Shown here in pieces: positions 24,890 through 34,218 of a stretch of 64,000 nt of DNA. Both the position numbers and the translations under genes were made by a program. Below the pieces are notes generated by a model, which saw nothing but the letters and a program-made list of their open reading frames with translations, was not told the DNA's origin and searched no databases. Every line of letters starts with the position of its first letter. The stretch's first letter is position 1. The DNA comes from an uncultured Mobilibacterium sp. (lineage in GTDB: Bacteria > Bacillota > Clostridia > Peptostreptococcales > Anaerovoracaceae): the NCBI GenBank assembly GCA_947254375.1, contig CAMYCF010000006.1:1-64000 (forward strand), read 5' to 3'.

Positions 24890-27535
24890 TTATCTATCCC
24901 AAAGATCTGCGGGATAGATTTTTTTATCCTTCATCTCCGCGAACCTTTCGCTGACCTTTTCCTTGTCCTCTTTATACGTTATACCGAACCATTTATCGCC
25001 CGAGTGGAGGACGGTAACGACGGTTTCGCCGCTTTTTATGAGCTTATCGACACAGAACGGAAGGTAGAATTCTCCCTTAAGAGGATTTTTTGCCAGGATC
25101 TCTTCGAGCGCTCCGTCGAAATCGCTTTCGATCCGCGAGATGAAAGTCCTGTCGAAGCCCCAGAGGTTCATCGATACCGGCGTGCCGAACGGGATGATCT
25201 TCTTTGCGCCGTCCATGCCGATGCCGGTGATAATAAGTCCGTCGCGAGCCTGTTCCCCGTGTCCGCCGAGTTCACCTGAGACGTCATCGACGCTCTCGAG
25301 TCCGACCTCCGTGTGCTCCTCTATGTCTGCGAGCCTGCCGTCTTTTTCGTTGCAGATGCCCCTCGAAACGGTCCCGTTCTCGGAGAGCGTGTTCTCGATG
25401 TCGAAGGCGACCATGCAGTAGTCGGAAGGCGTAACGTCGTTCTTCAAAAAGTCGTAGATGACCCTGAACGCTTCCGCTCCGTAAAAGTCGTCGGCATTTA
25501 TGACCGCGAAAGGTCCGTCGATCTCGTTCCTCGCGCTGTATACGGCGTGTGCCGTTCCCCAAGGCTTCGTGCGTCCTTCAGGGACCGCATATCCTTCGGG
25601 TATGTCGTTTATGTCCTGATACACATATCTGAGGTCGAGGTATTTCCCGGCCCTTTCTTCCATATGGGCTTTGAAAGCTTCTTCGAAGTCCGGCTTTATT
25701 ATGAACGCGACTTTTCTGAATCCCGCCTTATAAGCGTCGAAAAGGGAGAAGTCCATTATTATGTCGCCTTCGGAAGTCACGGGGTCGATCTGTTTATCTC
25801 CGCCGTATCTGCTTCCCGTTCCGGCCGCCATTACGACGAGCATCGGCTCTCCGACTTCGCGGAGACGCCTCAGCTCTTTTTCTATCCTTCCGCGAACCTT
25901 ATCTTCGTCCACTATCTGCTGTATCGTCCAGACGTCAGGCGACTGAGCGCGTCCCATAAGCGCGATTCTTATGACCGTGCTGACGTGGCCGACATGGCCC
26001 TTGTATTCGTCAGGGTGTTTTTTGTAATCCTTAGGCTTAGCGGCGTATCCGAGATCGGTCGCGATCGATCTGATCTTATTGAACCAGGCCTCCTGATCGT
26101 CGGCGTGGTCGTAGCCGTTGAGATAAGCCTCGAGTATCTTTTCTTCGTCGCCGCACGTTTCGGCCGGGTACGCGTCTTCGAGCCTGAACGAATCGTCGAA
26201 GAAGTATCCGATAAAGTCCATTATCTGCTGCGCAAACACGAGGTCCTTCCTCGGCTTCGCGTCGCCGCGTCCTATGTCGAGTATCTTTTCGATGTACTCT
26301 TCGTCCTCAAATCTGCCGGCGTACTGCGGTGCGAATTCGTCAGACCAGTCTTTGAGGAATTTTACGAGCTCCTTTGCCGGTATCCTGAGTAGGGTATCCT
26401 TTGAGATATCGTTCAGTTTGTCGAGGTCGAAAAGCGAACCCGAGCGGCTCATTTTTTTCGTGGTAAAATCGAAGTCCTCGATAGGGAGGTCCGGATTTGC
26501 CGTCCTCCATTCCTCGAAGTCCGAGTTGAGGACCGTCAGGAGGTACTCCCTCAGAGCCGTCCTGTGGTAGCCGAGCTTTCTGTAGTAATCGAGCGAGAGC
26601 TCCGGATCCTTGCGCTTTGAGAGCTTCCTCTTGTTTCCGTCTTCGCCGATCTTCATGAGTTGAGCCGTGTGGCAGTATACCGGCGGCTCCCAGCCCAGCT
26701 TATCGAAAAGTTCGATATGGATAGGGAGTGACGGCAACCATTCCTCGCCCCTGACGACATGCGTCGTCCTCATGAGGTGGTCGTCGATTACGTGTGCGAA
26801 GTGGTATGTAGGGATGCCGTTTGCCTTCAGGATAACGACGTCCTGGAAATTGTGCGGCACTTCGAGTTTTCCCCTTATGCCGTCCGTGACCGTCGTCCTC
26901 TTGAGCTCTTCGGCGGAGGCGTTAGGCTCTCCCGTCGATTTGAGCCTCAATACGAACGGCTCTCCCGAGGCGATCTTTTCTTCGACTTCCGCCGCGAGAC
27001 CTTCGCCTGTATCCCAGTCCCTGTACTTCGACCAACCTCTGTATATCCCGGGAGCGATCTTAAGCGCTTCCTGCTTTTCGCGTATTTCAGCGATTTCGTC
27101 TTCCTTAAGGAAGCAAGGGTATGCCTTGCCCTCCGAAAGGAGCTTCTTCGCGAAAGTCTGATATATTTCTGCACGCCTGCTCTGCGTGTAATCCCCGTAT
27201 TCGCCGATGTCGCCGTTTTCCGTCACGCCTTCGTCGAAGGATATGCCGAAAAACGAGAGCGATGAAATTATCGTCTCGACCGCGTTGTCGACGTGCCTCT
27301 TGTCGTCCGTGTCCTCGATCCTGAGGTAAAAGACGCCGCCGCTTTGGTGGGCGAGCCTTTCGTCGACGAACGCCCCGTACAGATTCCCAAGGTGGATGAA
27401 TCCGGTAGGGCTCGGACCGAGCCTCGTTACCTTCGCGCCTTCGGGGAGATCCCTTTTAGGGTATTTTTCCTCAAAAAATTCGGGTGTTTTATCGGCATCT
27501 TTGTAGATCATGCCGCTGAGCTTTTTTGCGTCCAT
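24890..27535 (-). CDS. gltX: Glutamyl-tRNA synthetase fused to an NTP-transferase domain
   Basis: One uninterrupted 881-residue frame. Residues 1-558 are a class I glutamyl-tRNA synthetase with the HIGH-type motif PSPTGFIHLGN (41-51), LRIEDTDDKR (71-80), the KMSKS-type KLSKR (304-308) and a C-terminal anticodon-binding region. Residues 565-881 are a complete nucleotidyltransferase: the GTP/UTP-binding VVMAAGTGSRYGGDKQ, KPWGTAHAV and the metal-binding VINADDFYG. That family occurs alone, about 300 residues long, in many Firmicutes and Bacteroidetes. The junction (IEKELRRLREVGEPMLVVM) has no stop, and the internal Met at 565 would be the start of the free protein. I start at 27535, not at an ATG further up, because the longer frame would include the promoter. 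The gene converges with galE. Confidence 0.88.
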   Translation of the reverse strand: MDAKKLSGMIYKDADKTPEFFEEKYPKRDLPEGAKVTRLGPSPTGFIHLGNLYGAFVDERLAHQSGGVFYLRIEDTDDKRHVDNAVETIISSLSFFGISFDEGVTENGDIGEYGDYTQSRRAEIYQTFAKKLLSEGKAYPCFLKEDEIAEIREKQEALKIAPGIYRGWSKYRDWDTGEGLAAEVEEKIASGEPFVLRLKSTGEPNASAEELKRTTVTDGIRGKLEVPHNFQDVVILKANGIPTYHFAHVIDDHLMRTTHVVRGEEWLPSLPIHIELFDKLGWEPPVYCHTAQLMKIGEDGNKRKLSKRKDPELSLDYYRKLGYHRTALREYLLTVLNSDFEEWRTANPDLPIEDFDFTTKKMSRSGSLFDLDKLNDISKDTLLRIPAKELVKFLKDWSDEFAPQYAGRFEDEEYIEKILDIGRGDAKPRKDLVFAQQIMDFIGYFFDDSFRLEDAYPAETCGDEEKILEAYLNGYDHADDQEAWFNKIRSIATDLGYAAKPKDYKKHPDEYKGHVGHVSTVIRIALMGRAQSPDVWTIQQIVDEDKVRGRIEKELRRLREVGEPMLVVMAAGTGSRYGGDKQIDPVTSEGDIIMDFSLFDAYKAGFRKVAFIIKPDFEEAFKAHMEERAGKYLDLRYVYQDINDIPEGYAVPEGRTKPWGTAHAVYSARNEIDGPFAVINADDFYGAEAFRVIYDFLKNDVTPSDYCMVAFDIENTLSENGTVSRGICNEKDGRLADIEEHTEVGLESVDDVSGELGGHGEQARDGLIITGIGMDGAKKIIPFGTPVSMNLWGFDRTFISRIESDFDGALEEILAKNPLKGEFYLPFCVDKLIKSGETVVTVLHSGDKWFGITYKEDKEKVSERFAEMKDKKIYPADLWDR
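24892..24926 (+). terminator. Terminator of the galE transcript, overlapping the end of gltX
   Basis: ATCTATCCC (24892-24900) pairs perfectly with GGGATAGAT (24911-24919), followed by seven Ts in the + direction. The minus direction has a weaker T tract. The hairpin encodes the last residues of the gltX fusion. Confidence 0.8.
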
Positions 27536-27604
27536 TTTATCCGTAAAAATTCCTTCTTTAAAAAATTTTTGCCGCGCCTCCTGCGGGGGACAGCGACCTT
27601 CAGT

Positions 27605-27633
27605 ATTATATACTAAGGGACGGCCCAATGCAA
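27605..27633 (-). promoter_or_regulatory. Promoter of the gltX fusion gene
   Basis: On the minus strand TTGCAT (27633-27628), 17 bases, TATAAT (27610-27605). It is about 70 bases before ATG 27535. Confidence 0.65.
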
Positions 27634-27719
27634 TTTACAGCAGCCGGTAAAAACGGCGGACCCTTTTGATTGCAAGCCGAAGGAAGGACGGAGACGGGGA
27701 CGGGGGTGCCGCGCGAGCG

Positions 27720-27748
27720 TTGAATGACACTCCCCCGTATGATATAAT
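27720..27748 (+). promoter_or_regulatory. Promoter of the tmk-holB-ricT operon
   Basis: TTGAAT (27720-27725), 17 bases, TATAAT (27743-27748), 35 bases before the first small open frame. Confidence 0.75.
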
Positions 27749-27782
27749 TACGCGATATATTGTGGATGAGCGGAAGGTATCT

Positions 27783-27902
27783 ATGGGATTTATCAAGTTT
27801 ATATTTTCGATATTGGTGGCGGTCCCGTTCGCATGGTACGGCGTTAAACTTTTTGACAGGTTTTACGACGAGAACATCAAGGGCAGGAGGAGACGCAGAT
27901 GA
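27783..27902 (+). CDS. 39-residue membrane micro-protein upstream of tmk
   Basis: ATG 27783 opens 39 codons: one hydrophobic helix (FIKFIFSILVAVPFAWYGV), then a charged stretch and five arginines at the end. It directly follows a good promoter and its stop overlaps the tmk start (ATGA), so it is translationally coupled to tmk. No family recognised. It may be a true micro-protein or a leader whose translation feeds tmk. Confidence 0.5.
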   Translation: MGFIKFIFSILVAVPFAWYGVKLFDRFYDENIKGRRRRR

Positions 27903-28540
27903 ACAGGGGATTGTTTATCACGGTCGAGGGCTCCGATGGAGCGGGGAAGACCACACAGATCGACAACATCAGGAAATACCTTGAAGCTCAAGGCTTTGAG
28001 ACGCTTTGTACGAGGGAGCCGGGCGGCACGAAGATAGGGGAGAAGCTCAGGGATCTCCTTCTCGATAAGGAGAACAGCGAGATGGATCCCGTGGCCGAGA
28101 TGCTCCTCTATGCAGCAGCGAGGGCGCAGCACGTGTCGGAGGTGATACTCCCTGCGATCGAAGCGGGGAAAGCGGTCATCTGCGACAGGTTCGTCGACTC
28201 GAGCGTGGCGTATCAGGGATACGGCAGAGGCCTGGGAAAACAGGTGCAGGAGGTCAACGAATATGCGACTTTCGGTCTCGAGCCTGACATCACGTTTTTC
28301 CTCGACCTTTCACCGGAAGCGGGAAAGAAGAGGATCGGAGAGGTCGCGCGTGACAGGCTGGAAGCCGAGAAGGAAGATTTTCACAGGCGGGTGTACGGCG
28401 GGTACATCGCGATCTGCGGGGAATGCGCGGACCGCGTCGTTAGGATAGACGCTTCGCGCGATATAGAGAGCGTAAGAAACGAGATCTGCAACTATATGGA
28501 CAGGCTCATCGTTTCGGGCGGAAAAGCGGAGAAAGAGTAA
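27899..28540 (+). CDS. tmk: Thymidylate kinase
   Basis: The 213-residue enzyme phosphorylates dTMP to dTDP. It has the P-loop VEGSDGAGKTTQI (residues 7-19), the TMP-binding Asp-Arg-Phe-x-Asp-Ser-Ser (CDRFVDSSVAYQGYGRG) and the lid region near EARDRL-type residues. tmk-holB-ricT is a conserved Firmicute order. It overlaps the upstream micro-protein by four bases and holB starts one base after it. Confidence 0.96.
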   Translation: MNRGLFITVEGSDGAGKTTQIDNIRKYLEAQGFETLCTREPGGTKIGEKLRDLLLDKENSEMDPVAEMLLYAAARAQHVSEVILPAIEAGKAVICDRFVDSSVAYQGYGRGLGKQVQEVNEYATFGLEPDITFFLDLSPEAGKKRIGEVARDRLEAEKEDFHRRVYGGYIAICGECADRVVRIDASRDIESVRNEICNYMDRLIVSGGKAEKE

Positions 28541-28541
28541 A

Positions 28542-29333
28542 GTGGGTCGCGTGGATTTCGGAGAGACCGTCGCATCGGGCAACATATCACATGCGTACAT
28601 AATAGAGGGCAGCGCCGCGGCGTTGCGCACCGCGGCAATCCGCGATTTTGCTAAAGCGCTCATGTGCACGGGACCTGCGGGAGGACCGCTTCCGTGCGGC
28701 TCATGTGCATCGTGCCGCAGGATGGATGCGGGCACGAACGAGGATCTCGTGGAGCTCGGAGGGTCCGTCAAAGATCTCGAAGAGATGATGAGCAGGATAA
28801 TAATGCATCCGAACGGTATAAGGCATGTGGCCGCGATATACGACGGGGACAGGCTTTCCGAGATCCTTCAGAACAAACTGCTGAAGACGCTTGAGGAACC
28901 GCCTGAGGGAACGGTGATCCTGATCGGCGTATCGAACAGGGAACGCCTTTTGGATACGGTACGGTCGAGGTGCAGGTACATAAGGCTCGACGAAAACGAT
29001 CCCGCAGTCGCTTCGGAAGACAGGGCCGGGGAACTGCTCGGGCTGCTCGATGCGGGACCTTTTTACAAATATGCGAAGGCTGTCGAAGATAAGGACTTTT
29101 TACCGGAAGACGCCGCGGAGTTCCTGAAGCTCCTCGAAGAAGGGGCGGCCGCTTTTATGCGTGAAAGCGCACTCAAGGACGGCGGAGCATCGGAAGCGGG
29201 AGAACGGGAGAAAGCGATTTTTATCATATCGCTCGCCGAAGAGGCGCGCTCGGATCTCGAGAGAAAAGTCGATCACAAGAAAGTGCTCAAGAGGATTTTT
29301 TTACAGATAAAAACAGGTATATCGGAAGGATAG
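28542..29333 (+). CDS. holB: DNA polymerase III delta' subunit
   Basis: The 263-residue protein is a clamp-loader subunit. It has HAYIIEGS, the zinc-type CGSCASCRRM cluster, a Lys-Thr-Leu-Glu-Glu-Pro-Pro sequence (LLKTLEEPPEGT) and RCRYIRL. It lacks an obvious P-loop, as expected for delta'. The start is GTG at 28542, one base after tmk. Shorter than full-length HolB, as in many Clostridia. Confidence 0.88.
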   Translation: MGRVDFGETVASGNISHAYIIEGSAAALRTAAIRDFAKALMCTGPAGGPLPCGSCASCRRMDAGTNEDLVELGGSVKDLEEMMSRIIMHPNGIRHVAAIYDGDRLSEILQNKLLKTLEEPPEGTVILIGVSNRERLLDTVRSRCRYIRLDENDPAVASEDRAGELLGLLDAGPFYKYAKAVEDKDFLPEDAAEFLKLLEEGAAAFMRESALKDGGASEAGEREKAIFIISLAEEARSDLERKVDHKKVLKRIFLQIKTGISEG

Positions 29334-29337
29334 AGAT

Positions 29338-30255
29338 ATGACGACAATCGTTGGAGTAGGGTTCGTGAACGCGGGGAAGACATATTATTTCGACCCGGGC
29401 GACGAGCTTTACAAAATGGGAGAAAAGGTGATCGTCGAGACGGCCAAGGGGCTGGAACTCGGCCGCGTCACCATTGCGAATAAGGACGTTAAGGAGTCCG
29501 AAATAGTCGCGCCGCTCAAGCCGATCGTGCGAAAAGCGACGAAGGCCGATCTTGACGCGTACATCGAAAACATGCGCATGAAGGAAGAGGCGATGGCGGT
29601 CTGTGCGGAGAAGATAGCGAAGCACGGCCTCGACATGAAGCTCATAGACGCCGAATACACTATCGATAAATCGAAGGTGATCTTCTTTTTCACCTCGGAA
29701 GGTCGTGTGGACTTCAGGGAGCTCGTCAAGGACCTCGCGTCTCACTTCAGGATGAGGATCGAGCTTCGGCAGGTCGGCGTGAGGGACGAAGCGCGTATGA
29801 TCGGAGGCATCGGCATCTGCGGGAGGCCTTTCTGCTGCAGCAAATGGCTGAGCGATTTTGATCCGGTGACGATAAAAATGGCGAAACAGCAGAACCTCTC
29901 CCTGAACCCCGCTAAAATATCGGGATGCTGCGGAAGGCTGATGTGCTGCCTCAACTACGAGAACAAGACGTATGCCGAGCTGAGGGAGGGCATGCCTAAC
30001 GAGGGCGAGACGGTCATCACTCCGAACGGGACTGCAAAAGTCGTCCGCATAGATCTGTTCGGCGGGAAGGTCGATACGCGCCGCATCGAAAAGGACCCTG
30101 AGACAGGCGAGGAGACGCTTTCCCAGGATGTCACCGTGTATCCGAAGGCGGACATAAAGCGCATGCGCAAGGGGAAGAAGAAAAAGCAGAACGATGATAT
30201 GGAAAACATCGATGCGGATACGATGAAGGAGATAGAAGAGCTTACAAAAGATTGA
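29338..30255 (+). CDS. ricT: RicT (YaaT), PSP1-domain protein
   Basis: The 305-residue protein has the PSP1 domain and its cysteine set: GICGRPFCCSKWL and GCCGRLMCCLNYE, which in RicT hold an Fe-S cluster of the RicAFT (Y) complex. In Bacillus that complex promotes mRNA processing by RNase Y and supports sporulation and competence. The gene follows holB by four bases with its own ribosome site. The tail is Lys-rich and then acidic. Confidence 0.92.
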   Translation: MTTIVGVGFVNAGKTYYFDPGDELYKMGEKVIVETAKGLELGRVTIANKDVKESEIVAPLKPIVRKATKADLDAYIENMRMKEEAMAVCAEKIAKHGLDMKLIDAEYTIDKSKVIFFFTSEGRVDFRELVKDLASHFRMRIELRQVGVRDEARMIGGIGICGRPFCCSKWLSDFDPVTIKMAKQQNLSLNPAKISGCCGRLMCCLNYENKTYAELREGMPNEGETVITPNGTAKVVRIDLFGGKVDTRRIEKDPETGEETLSQDVTVYPKADIKRMRKGKKKKQNDDMENIDADTMKEIEELTKD

Positions 30256-30308
30256 ATCTGCGGGCGTTGATGTGTATAATGACCGTATAGTAAGAAAGGA
30301 GTTGCCCC

Positions 30309-30716
30309 ATGGTTGTATCGTTTGATTTAAAGCAACTGGCGCTGACATTGCTTTTTATAACGCTCATAGTTTTGGTAATTGTTATGATAGTTCTGTGCAT
30401 CAAGGCCGTGAAGACTCTCGGCAAGGTGAACGAAGTGCTCGACGATTCGAAGAGGGTCTCCAAGATCGTTGCGGAAAGGAGCGAGCAGCTCGATTACGTG
30501 GTCGGTGAGGCATCGGATGCGGTCCTTTCGATCGCGGACACCGTGCGCGGGAACAGCAATCTCATCGACAAGGTGAGCAATATAGGAATGGGATTCGCTT
30601 CGATGAAAGATGTGCTGTCGAACTTCAGGACGAAGGACGACGAGGCGTTCATGGACAGGGCGAGGGCCCGCAAAGCCTCAAAGAAGGTAAAAAAAGTATA
30701 CAGAAAGAAAGCCTGA
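30309..30716 (+). CDS. Single-helix membrane protein with coiled-coil tail (DUF948-like)
   Basis: The 135-residue protein has one N-terminal membrane helix (LALTLLFITLIVLVIVMIVL), then a heptad-like stretch (VNEVLDDSKRVSKIVAERSEQLDYVVGE, shown only in part by its pattern) and a very basic C-terminus (Lys/Arg-rich, ending in lysines). This resembles DUF948-type general stress proteins, though the fit is not decisive. It starts at ATG 30309 with GAAAGGAG, 53 bases after ricT, and is followed by a terminator, so it ends the tmk operon. Confidence 0.6.
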   Translation: MVVSFDLKQLALTLLFITLIVLVIVMIVLCIKAVKTLGKVNEVLDDSKRVSKIVAERSEQLDYVVGEASDAVLSIADTVRGNSNLIDKVSNIGMGFASMKDVLSNFRTKDDEAFMDRARARKASKKVKKVYRKKA

Positions 30717-30784
30717 TCAAAGTCGGTAACGCATGCCCGGAATATCAGAGCGGTTGCATGCGATATGAGGATATGTGAGATATA

Positions 30785-30810
30785 AAAGCCACGCGGTGCG
30801 TGGCTTTTTA
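30785..30810 (+). terminator. Intrinsic terminator of the tmk-ricT operon
   Basis: AAAGCCACGC (30785-30794), GGT, GCGTGGCTTT (30798-30807) form a perfect ten-pair stem followed by a T run. Confidence 0.9.
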
Positions 30811-30836
30811 TATTCTTTAATAGATATATAGGTATG

Positions 30837-30845
30837 TGCTATAAT
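30837..30845 (+). promoter_or_regulatory. Extended -10 promoter of murA
   Basis: TGCTATAAT is an extended -10 (TGn plus TATAAT at 30840-30845) without a clear -35. The murA start is 80 bases downstream. Confidence 0.55.
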
Positions 30846-30925
30846 AAGTCAGCCGGGGCATGCGCGATTTTATCGGATAAAAGCGTGCTTTCGGCGACCA
30901 ATAACTTAAAATCGGGAGAAGTAAA

Positions 30926-32188
30926 TTGGCAAAGATCTTGGTAAATAAAAGCGGACCGCTTTCGGGCTCCGTAGAGATAAGCGGAGCGAAAAACGCGGTA
31001 CTGCCGCTTATGGCCGCGACCCTTCTGACGGAAGAGGAATGTGTGATAAACGACGCGCCGGCTTTGGCAGATGTTTTTGTCATGCGCAAAATGCTCGAAA
31101 ACTTCGGAGCGGCCGTAAAGACCGAAGAAAAGGGCGTTATGAAGATATGCGCGGAGAAGATAACGACCGTGGAAGGAAGCGAGTATCTCGTCCAGGAGAT
31201 GAGGGCGTCCACCATGGCTATGGGACCGCTGCTCGCGAGGTGCGGCAAGGCGATAATGCCGCTGCCGGGCGGATGCGCGATCGGCAAAAGACCGATAGAC
31301 CTGCACCTTAAAGGTTTCAGGGCGCTCGGAGCCGCCGTCGATGACGACGGAAAGAGGGTCGTGATCACGGCGCCTAAGGGTGGACTCGTGGGAGATGTGA
31401 TATACCTCGACTTCCCGAGCGTGGGAGCGACGGAGAACATCCTCATGGCGGCGACCCTGGCGAAGGGCTCGACGATAATAGAAAATGCGGCGAAAGAGCC
31501 TGAGATAATCGACCTCGCGAACCAGCTCAACAAGATGGGCGCGAAGATAAAAGGCGTAGGTACGGATACGATAAGGATCAACGGCGTTGACAGGCTTTCG
31601 GGCTCGATCCATTCTGTCATCCCTGACAGGATAGAGACGGGGACGTTCATGCTCGCCGCTGCCATAACGCGCGGAGAGGTCCTCATCAAAAATGCGATAC
31701 CGGGCCACGTAAGGCCTATAATCGCGAAGCTCAAGGAATGCGGAGTGTGCGTCGAGGTCGTGGGAGACGGCATCCTCGTAAATGCGATCGACCGTGAACT
31801 CATCGGCACGCACCTCAAGACCCTGCCGTATCCGGGGTTCCCGACGGACATACAGTCGCCGTTCATGGCTTTTCTCACCACGGTAAAAGGTGAGAGCGTC
31901 GTACAGGAGACGGTCTTCGAGAACAGGTTCATGCACGTCATCGAGCTCAATCGAATGGGCGCCGATATAACGACGCAGGACAGGAGCGCATTCGTGCCGG
32001 GCGGAAAACAGCTCCACGGTGCTCAGGTCAGGGCGACCGACCTTCGTGCCGGAGCCGCAATGGTGCTCGCAGGCCTCAGCGCAACGGGTACGACCGAGAT
32101 AAGCGACATATATCACATAGAGCGCGGATACGAGAACTTTGTCGAAAAATTCAAAGCCCTCGGCGCCGACATAATGAGAGTCGAGTAG
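30926..32188 (+). CDS. murA: UDP-N-acetylglucosamine 1-carboxyvinyltransferase
   Basis: The 420-residue enzyme adds enolpyruvate to UDP-GlcNAc, the first committed step of peptidoglycan synthesis. KNAVLPLMAA binds the substrate and LPGGCAIGKRPIDLH holds the reactive Cys117 (the fosfomycin target). RHIRPIIAKL-type and FPTDIQSPFMAFL segments complete the two inside-out barrels. The start is TTG 30926 (CGGGAGAAG upstream). A class 3 fructose bisphosphatase follows after 24 bases, so both may share a transcript. Confidence 0.96.
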   Translation: MAKILVNKSGPLSGSVEISGAKNAVLPLMAATLLTEEECVINDAPALADVFVMRKMLENFGAAVKTEEKGVMKICAEKITTVEGSEYLVQEMRASTMAMGPLLARCGKAIMPLPGGCAIGKRPIDLHLKGFRALGAAVDDDGKRVVITAPKGGLVGDVIYLDFPSVGATENILMAATLAKGSTIIENAAKEPEIIDLANQLNKMGAKIKGVGTDTIRINGVDRLSGSIHSVIPDRIETGTFMLAAAITRGEVLIKNAIPGHVRPIIAKLKECGVCVEVVGDGILVNAIDRELIGTHLKTLPYPGFPTDIQSPFMAFLTTVKGESVVQETVFENRFMHVIELNRMGADITTQDRSAFVPGGKQLHGAQVRATDLRAGAAMVLAGLSATGTTEISDIYHIERGYENFVEKFKALGADIMRVE

Positions 32189-32212
32189 GAAAGTATAAAA
32201 ACGGAGGAAAAT

Positions 32213-34192
32213 ATGGCTGACAGCAAATATCTCGAGATGCTCGCCAAGAAATATCCGAATCACCGTTCGGTAAAAACCGAGATAGTCAATCTCAGAGCTA
32301 TCCTCGCGCTGCCTAAGGGCACGGAGTACTTCCTGAGCGACTTACACGGTGAGTACGATGCCTTCCAGTATTTCGTAAGGAGCGCATCGGGGACGATAAA
32401 AGTCAAGATAGATGAGAATTTTAAGACGGTGCTCAGCGAAGCGGACAGGGATTCGCTCGCGGCTCTGATATACGATCCGGACGCGGAGATAGCGCGCAGG
32501 GAGAAAAGCGAAGAGGGCTTCGACGCCTGGTGCGCCGCCGTGATCTATAGGCTCGTCATCATCTGCAGGGCCGTTTCGACCAAATACACTCGCTCGAAGG
32601 TAAGGCGTATCCTGCCGGACAACACAGGCTACGTCATGGACGAGCTCATGTTCGCCGACAACGATGAAAACCGTACGCACTACTACAGCGAGATCATCGA
32701 TTCCGTCATCGAATATGACATGGCGAGGACGCTCATAAGGGAGCTCGCTGAGACGATAAGCAGGCTCGCCGTCGATCAGCTCCACATAATCGGAGACGTC
32801 TACGACAGGGGACCGAAACCTCACATGATCATGGACTTCCTGATGAACGCGAGGAACGTCGACATCCAGTGGGGGAACCACGATGTCGTCTGGATGGGCG
32901 CGGCGTGCGGCAACAGGCCGTGCATCGCGAACATCATAAGGATGAACGTGAGCTACAACAACTTCGACATGCTCGAGTACGGCTACGGCATCAATCTTCG
33001 TCCGCTCGCTACGATGGCGGAAAAAATATACGGAGACGATCCGTGTACGAAATTCATGCCGCATATTTTGGATAAAAACAGGTTCGATCCGATCCCGGAG
33101 GACCTCGCCGCAAAAATGCACAAGATGATAGCGATCTGCCAGTTCAAGTGTGAAGGCCAGGCGATAAAAGCCCACCCGGAATACGGCCTCGACCACAGGC
33201 TCCTCCTCGATAAAATAGATTTCGAGAAGGGAACGGTCACCGCCTACGGGCAGACGTACGAACTCACGGATACGAACATTCCGACGATCGATCCAAACGA
33301 CCCGTACAAGCTCTCGCCTGAAGAGGAAGAGGTCATGGTGTCGCTCGAGGCTTCGATACTGCACTCGGAGAAACTCCAGGAGCACATCAAGTTCATGTAC
33401 AGCCACGGAGCGCTTTACACGATCTGCAACGGGAACCTCCTCTTCCACGGATGCATACCGACTACGGAAGACGGCGAGTTCAGGGAAGTGACGATAAACC
33501 GCGAGACGCACAAGGGCGCCGCACTTATGAAGTACCTCGATTCGGAAATAAGGGACGCCTACTTCGATCCGCACAACGGAGAGACATCGGCCGAAGCCGC
33601 AAACCTCATGTGGTACCTGTGGCTCTCGCCTGATTCGCCTCTTTTCGGGAAGGATAAAATGACGACGTTCGAGCGCCTTTTCATCGCGGACAAAGCGTCT
33701 CACAAAGAAACGGCCAATTACTACTACAAACAGATAAACGGCAGGGAGATCTGCGAAAAAGTGGCAAGGGACTTCGGCCTCGACCCGAAGACGGCAAAGA
33801 TCCTGAACGGCCACGTCCCGGTAAAGATCAAGGACGGAGAAAGCCCGATAAAAGGCGGCGGCATGCTCTACGTCATCGACGGCGGCATATCGAAGGCCTA
33901 CCAGAAGACGACGGGCATCGCCGGTTACACCTTCATCTTCAACTCGCGCTTCATGGCGCTGTCGGAGCACAAGCCTTATCAGCCGCTCAGAGAGGACGGC
34001 ACTCAGGAATTCAGCAACCCGATCATCAGAAGGGTGCACGAAATGCCGCACAGGCTCATGATACTCGACACCGATACGGGCGCAGAACTCCGCGAGCAGA
34101 TAGACGACCTCGAACAGCTCTACGAAGAGTACAAAAAAGGAAATATCAAAGAGGTCTATCCGAAAAAAGGGAAGTATTACTCCAAGAACTGA
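32213..34192 (+). CDS. fbp: Fructose-1,6-bisphosphatase class 3
   Basis: The 659-residue enzyme is the Firmicute-type (YydE/Fbp) gluconeogenic phosphatase. Its metal-binding motifs are those of a calcineurin-like phosphoesterase: SDLHGEYDAF, IIGDVYDRGP, QWGNHDVVWMG and ILNGHVPVK. Length is typical of class 3 (about 640-670). It converts fructose-1,6-bisphosphate to fructose-6-phosphate, which an amino-acid fermenter needs to build sugars; pfkA for the reverse direction is at 52177. ATG 32213 follows GGAGGA. Confidence 0.95.
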   Translation: MADSKYLEMLAKKYPNHRSVKTEIVNLRAILALPKGTEYFLSDLHGEYDAFQYFVRSASGTIKVKIDENFKTVLSEADRDSLAALIYDPDAEIARREKSEEGFDAWCAAVIYRLVIICRAVSTKYTRSKVRRILPDNTGYVMDELMFADNDENRTHYYSEIIDSVIEYDMARTLIRELAETISRLAVDQLHIIGDVYDRGPKPHMIMDFLMNARNVDIQWGNHDVVWMGAACGNRPCIANIIRMNVSYNNFDMLEYGYGINLRPLATMAEKIYGDDPCTKFMPHILDKNRFDPIPEDLAAKMHKMIAICQFKCEGQAIKAHPEYGLDHRLLLDKIDFEKGTVTAYGQTYELTDTNIPTIDPNDPYKLSPEEEEVMVSLEASILHSEKLQEHIKFMYSHGALYTICNGNLLFHGCIPTTEDGEFREVTINRETHKGAALMKYLDSEIRDAYFDPHNGETSAEAANLMWYLWLSPDSPLFGKDKMTTFERLFIADKASHKETANYYYKQINGREICEKVARDFGLDPKTAKILNGHVPVKIKDGESPIKGGGMLYVIDGGISKAYQKTTGIAGYTFIFNSRFMALSEHKPYQPLREDGTQEFSNPIIRRVHEMPHRLMILDTDTGAELREQIDDLEQLYEEYKKGNIKEVYPKKGKYYSKN

Positions 34193-34218
34193 GCTTTTCA
34201 GAGCGAAAGGAACAAAAA

